Shown: positions 45,359-48,252 of the stretch, piece by piece
How the letters are laid out: each line of letters opens with the position of its first letter
Numbering within the stretch: position 1 is the first letter of the stretch
Assembly (NCBI GenBank): GCA_001942045.1
Contig: MSTD01000044.1
Location: forward strand, 1-48,252
DNA length: 48,252 nucleotides
Origin: Mycolicibacterium porcinum
Lineage (GTDB): Bacteria; Actinomycetota; Actinomycetes; Mycobacteriales; Mycobacteriaceae
Direction: 5' to 3'
Translations under genes and position numbers: made by a program
The notes under the pieces: model-generated
The model's input: the letters and a program-made list of their open reading frames with translations, nothing else
Databases searched by the model: none
Told to the model about the DNA's origin: nothing

Positions 45359-46524
45359 GCGGCGGGAACCGGGGCGTTGACGGCGACGGCGGGTGCAGGC
45401 GCAGCAGCCGGGATGTGCACCTCCGGTGCGGTGGGCCGGCTGAACTGTTCCAGCGGGACCGCGGGTCCCGGTGCAACCGGTGCAACCGGTGCGACCTGGG
45501 CCGGCGCCGGTGCGGCGGGCGCGGCCGGGCCTGGCGCGACCGCAGCCGGAGCGGGAGCCACCGCCTCCGGTTGAGCCGGTTCCACTTGTGCCGCCGGGCC
45601 GGGCGCGGTCGGCACACCGGGCAGATGCATCGGCGCGGGCGCAGGTGCCGTGAGCACATCCGGAGCGGTCGGCGGCACCGCCGCTACCGGCCCGGGAACC
45701 GGCGGCACGGCACCCGGGATACCGTGCGGCGCGTCCGCTTGCGGAACCGGAATGCCCGGCACCGCAGGAGAACCCGCACGCGGAGTTCGTACCGTCAACT
45801 CGCGCGGATCGACCACGCGCGGCGCCGGCGGTGCGGGCGGGGCCTCCTCCGGCAGTGGCGTGTTCAGCGGAGGCGGCGGCACGCCTTCGGCAGGCTTGGG
45901 GGTGCCGACGACGGTCCAGTTGCCGGCCGCATCCTGCACCAGGTGTGCGGTGTCGCGCGACGGGATCATGCCCAAGTTGCGGGCAGACTCGGCCAGCGCC
46001 GGGGCGGCCTGCGCCTCGAGCACATCGCGTTCCAGCGCCTCTTTCTGTTGCATCAGGCCCTCATTGACCTGACGGGCATGCCCCAACTGGTAGGACCGCT
46101 CGGCCGAACCGGTGGACAGCCACAGGGTGACCGCGAGTCCGAGGCCCAGCGCCGCGATCACCAGAACGACGAACGGGACCCGGGCGATCAGGACCCGCGG
46201 ATTGAGCTCGATCGAGGCCAACCGGACCAGAAGGCGTTCGCGGAGCCGCACCCGTAGCGGCGGACGGACAACCTTGGGAGCCTTCGCCTTACGCGCCTTC
46301 GCCCGGGCCTTGGCCTGGCTGGTGCTCTTGGGCCGGGCCGGCCGCGTGCCCGGACGCTGGATCGGACCGGTACCGGGTGCGCTCCGTGCGGGGCGTTGTT
46401 CGGAAGCCGGCCGGCGCTTGCGCGGCGGAGCCTGCTCATTGCGCCGCCCGCCACCTCGCGCGGGTTGACGCACCGGACGCCTGCGATCGGACTCACGCAG
46501 CTGTTCGGGTCGCTTCACCTTCAT
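45355..46524 (-). CDS. ftsL: FtsL-like bitopic division protein (Rv2164c-type)
   Basis: The 389-aa protein has a very basic, Pro-rich cytoplasmic N-terminus (about 1-110), a single membrane helix at about 113-136, a short extracytoplasmic coiled coil (about 140-185, [20 protein letters not shown]) ending in the ARNLGMIP block shared with FtsL/DivIC proteins, and a long Pro/Ala/Val-rich tail of low complexity (about 215-389). The position between rsmH and pbpB is that of ftsL. It is expected to bridge FtsQ and the FtsW-PbpB pair. The long tail is a mycobacterial addition. Starts and stops overlap both neighbours. Confidence 0.9.
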   Translation of the reverse strand: MKVKRPEQLRESDRRRPVRQPARGGGRRNEQAPPRKRRPASEQRPARSAPGTGPIQRPGTRPARPKSTSQAKARAKARKAKAPKVVRPPLRVRLRERLLVRLASIELNPRVLIARVPFVVLVIAALGLGLAVTLWLSTGSAERSYQLGHARQVNEGLMQQKEALERDVLEAQAAPALAESARNLGMIPSRDTAHLVQDAAGNWTVVGTPKPAEGVPPPPLNTPLPEEAPPAPPAPRVVDPRELTVRTPRAGSPAVPGIPVPQADAPHGIPGAVPPVPGPVAAVPPTAPDVLTAPAPAPMHLPGVPTAPGPAAQVEPAQPEAVAPAPAAVAPGPAAPAAPAPAQVAPVAPVAPGPAVPLEQFSRPTAPEVHIPAAAPAPAVAVNAPVPAA

Positions 46525-47699
46525 GAGTTCCCCCCTTCCCCAACCTTTTCCAGTGCCCGCAGCCGCACCGGAGCGCTACGCGGATTGCGATCGATCTCAA
46601 CCTGGCGGGCCTTCTCGGCGCCGCGGGTCAGCGTGACGAATTCGGGTTCGTGGCCGGGCAATTCGATCGGCAGGCCGGGCGGCGTCCGCGATGCGGTGGC
46701 CGCGGTGAAGGCCTGCTTGACGATCCGGTCCTCGAGCGACTGATAGGACATCACCACAATGCGTCCCCCGTCGACCAGGGCGGCGAGCGCGGCCGGCAGC
46801 GCGGCCCGCAGAGAATCGAGTTCGCCGTTGACTGCGACTCGCAGCGCCTGGAAGGTGCGCTTGCCCGGATGCCCGCCCGTGCGGCGCGCCGGCGCCGGGA
46901 TCGCCTCGTAGAGCAGCTCCACCAACTCCCCGGTGGTGGAAAACGGTTGCTGTGCACGCCGTTTGACGACCTTGTCGGCGATTCGGCCGGCGAAGCGCTC
47001 CTCGCCGTAGTCGCGCAGGATCCGGGCGATCGACTTGGCGTCATACGTGTTGAGGATGTCGGCGGCGGTCAGTGGCGCATCGGGATCCATCCGCATGTCC
47101 AGCGGCGCGTCGGTGGAGTAGGAGAAACCCCGCTCGGTCTGATCCAGCTGCATCGAGGACACGCCGAGGTCGAACAACGCGCCGTCGATCTGGCGGAAAC
47201 CGGATTCGGTGACGGCCCCAGTGATTCCGTCGTAGCGGGTCCGCACCAGCCGGATCCGGTCGCCGAACGGAGCCAGCCGGGCGCCGGCGATGCCGAGCGC
47301 GTTCGGGTCGCGGTCCAGGCCGATGACCGTCAGGCCGGGAAAGTCGGTGAGAAAGCGTTCGGTGTGGCCGCCCGCGCCGAGGGTGGCATCCACCAGCACT
47401 GCGCCGGTGCCGTCGTCGTGATGGCGGGTCAGTGCGGGTGCCAGCAACTCGACGCAGCGGTCGAGCAGGACCGGGATGTGGCCGTGGTCCTTGGAGTCTG
47501 AATGATCTGGGGAATCTGGCACCGCTGAAACACCTCCGCTCGGATTGGCCCCTGCACCGGGGTCTCTGTCCGAATCAATGGACCTGGCGTTGGGGAAGTA
47601 CGCCAGGGCCGATTCGGGCAGAGGCCTCGTTGCACGGGCTAGGTCCAGGCCAGCCGCCGGTTGATGGGCCGCATCAGAGGATGTCGCGCAGAGCTTCAT
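46521..47699 (-). CDS. rsmH: 16S rRNA C1402 N4-methyltransferase RsmH (MraW)
   Basis: The 392-aa SAM-dependent enzyme methylates N4 of C1402 in 16S rRNA. It has the SAM loop [24 protein letters not shown], the family block [29 protein letters not shown] and the C-terminal [11 protein letters not shown]. About 70 residues precede HIPVLL. That extension ([16 protein letters not shown]) resembles the N-terminus I remember for the M. tuberculosis protein, so I keep ATG 47699 even though GGAGGT precedes an in-frame GTG at 47522. The start lies 26 bases inside the end of mraZ. Confidence 0.95.
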   Translation of the reverse strand: MKLCATSSDAAHQPAAGLDLARATRPLPESALAYFPNARSIDSDRDPGAGANPSGGVSAVPDSPDHSDSKDHGHIPVLLDRCVELLAPALTRHHDDGTGAVLVDATLGAGGHTERFLTDFPGLTVIGLDRDPNALGIAGARLAPFGDRIRLVRTRYDGITGAVTESGFRQIDGALFDLGVSSMQLDQTERGFSYSTDAPLDMRMDPDAPLTAADILNTYDAKSIARILRDYGEERFAGRIADKVVKRRAQQPFSTTGELVELLYEAIPAPARRTGGHPGKRTFQALRVAVNGELDSLRAALPAALAALVDGGRIVVMSYQSLEDRIVKQAFTAATASRTPPGLPIELPGHEPEFVTLTRGAEKARQVEIDRNPRSAPVRLRALEKVGEGGNS

Positions 47700-48105
47700 C
47701 GGTGGCCGCGGAGAAGTTTTCTTCGTGGATCTCCTGGTAGGACTGCCAGGCTTCTGCGTCCCAGATCTCCAGGTAGTCGACCGACCCGATCACCACGCAC
47801 TCCTTGGACAGGCTCGCGTAGCGACGGTGATCCGCCGACAGGGTGATCCGGCCCTGCGCGTCGGGATGCTGCTCATCGGTGGCGGCCGCCAGATTGCGCA
47901 GGAACGCCCGTGCCTCGGGGTTCCTCCGCGATGCGTCAGCAGCGCGCCGGGCCACCTTTTCGAACTCGTCCCGCGGATACACGGCAAGGCTGTGATCTTG
48001 GCCCTTGGTGACCATCAACCCTCCTGCCAGTGCGTCGCGGAACTTGGCGGGCAGCGTGAGCCGCCCCTTGTCGTCGAGCTTGGGCGTGTAGGTACCCAGA
48101 AACAT
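47674..48105 (-). CDS. mraZ: Transcriptional regulator and division protein MraZ
   Basis: The 143-aa protein is made of two SpoVT-AbrB-like MraZ domains ([26 protein letters not shown] and [15 protein letters not shown]), the family's normal size. It forms rings and binds repeated boxes before its own gene to control the whole cluster. GGGAGGTG precedes ATG 48105 by about six bases; six codons farther upstream are open but not needed. It is the first gene of the dcw operon in this window. Confidence 0.97.
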   Translation of the reverse strand: MFLGTYTPKLDDKGRLTLPAKFRDALAGGLMVTKGQDHSLAVYPRDEFEKVARRAADASRRNPEARAFLRNLAAATDEQHPDAQGRITLSADHRRYASLSKECVVIGSVDYLEIWDAEAWQSYQEIHEENFSAATDEALRDIL

Positions 48106-48188
48106 CTGGACACCTCCCGCCACCCGGTTCGGATCTCCGAGTCGCTTGCGAGATCCAGGCCAGGCCTTCTGCCCTCCGAACGGGGCTC

Positions 48189-48238
48189 CGTTTCCCCGTT
48201 GGCCGCCACTTTACCCCACGATCCCCCACTTTGCTCCA
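48189..48238 (-). promoter_or_regulatory. mraZ: MraZ-box array: five 10-bp spaced TGGNG-type repeats upstream of mraZ
   Basis: On the minus strand, five decamers follow each other without gaps: TGGAGCAAAG, TGGGGGATCG, TGGGGTAAAG, TGGCGGCCAA and CGGGGAAACG. MraZ boxes in other bacteria are TGGG repeats spaced one helical turn apart, so the middle three or four are very likely the autoregulatory site. TAAAGT (48213-48208) inside the array could be the -10 of the mraZ promoter, which would let MraZ block it directly. Any -35 is near or beyond the window end. Confidence 0.75.
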
Positions 48239-48252
48239 TTTAGTCCGTCAAG

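Noticed and set aside
47520..47537. GGAGGT plus GTG as an alternative rsmH start
   Set aside because: The residues before it resemble the N-terminus of the M. tuberculosis homologue as I recall it, so translation most likely begins at 47699.

Overview
The window is high-GC actinobacterial DNA and almost certainly comes from a Mycobacterium/Mycolicibacterium-type chromosome. The whole right half (about 27.4-48.2 kb, minus strand) is the division and cell wall (dcw) cluster in mycobacterial order: mraZ, rsmH, an ftsL-like gene, pbpB/ftsI, murE, murF, mraY, murD, ftsW, murG, murC, ftsQ, ftsZ, pgeF, a yggS-type gene, sepF, a yggT-family gene and wag31. There is no ftsA. Most neighbours are joined by ATGA start/stop overlaps. 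Just beyond wag31 are a two-helix membrane protein and, converging on it, a phosphoribosyltransferase, which I recognise as the usual wag31 neighbours in mycobacteria.

Between about 14.2 and 27 kb lies metabolic and regulatory DNA. It holds a large assimilatory nitrate reductase fused to a CysJ-like flavoprotein reductase, a universal stress protein coupled to a tripartite tricarboxylate transporter (tctCBA), a divergent CitA/CitB-type two-component system with an imperfect palindrome in the shared intergenic region, a cytochrome P450, a glutamine-amidotransferase-like protein and the phosphoribosyltransferase.

The left 14 kb is accessory and is the most unusual part. At the edge is the C-terminal region of a PatA/PatG-type (cyanobactin-maturation-like) protein. 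Two tiny genes with strong Shine-Dalgarno sequences follow (61 and 54 aa). They share the motif LPPQ-x3-I-x-R in their N-terminal halves and look like precursors of a ribosomally made, post-translationally modified peptide (RiPP). A 14-bp perfect hairpin comes next, then an unknown 128-aa protein whose end overlaps a carboxylic acid reductase (adenylation, carrier and reductase domains). On the facing strand are a class III aminotransferase and a secreted-type zinc metalloprotease with four hemopexin repeats. My inference is a peptide natural-product locus in which a carboxylate is reduced to an aldehyde and perhaps transaminated to an amine.

Divergent from the metalloprotease is a likely oxylipin operon: a COX/alpha-dioxygenase-type heme dioxygenase (YRMH motif) overlapping a catalase-like heme protein, followed by a LuxR-type AAA regulator that may be leaderless. 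The sequence GTAGCG-N2-CTACTCA occurs upstream of both the dioxygenase and the distant P450, suggesting a shared regulator. I saw no insertion sequences, CRISPR arrays, or tRNA or rRNA genes. No stretch longer than 300 bases lacks a gene; the largest gap is 8226-8513.
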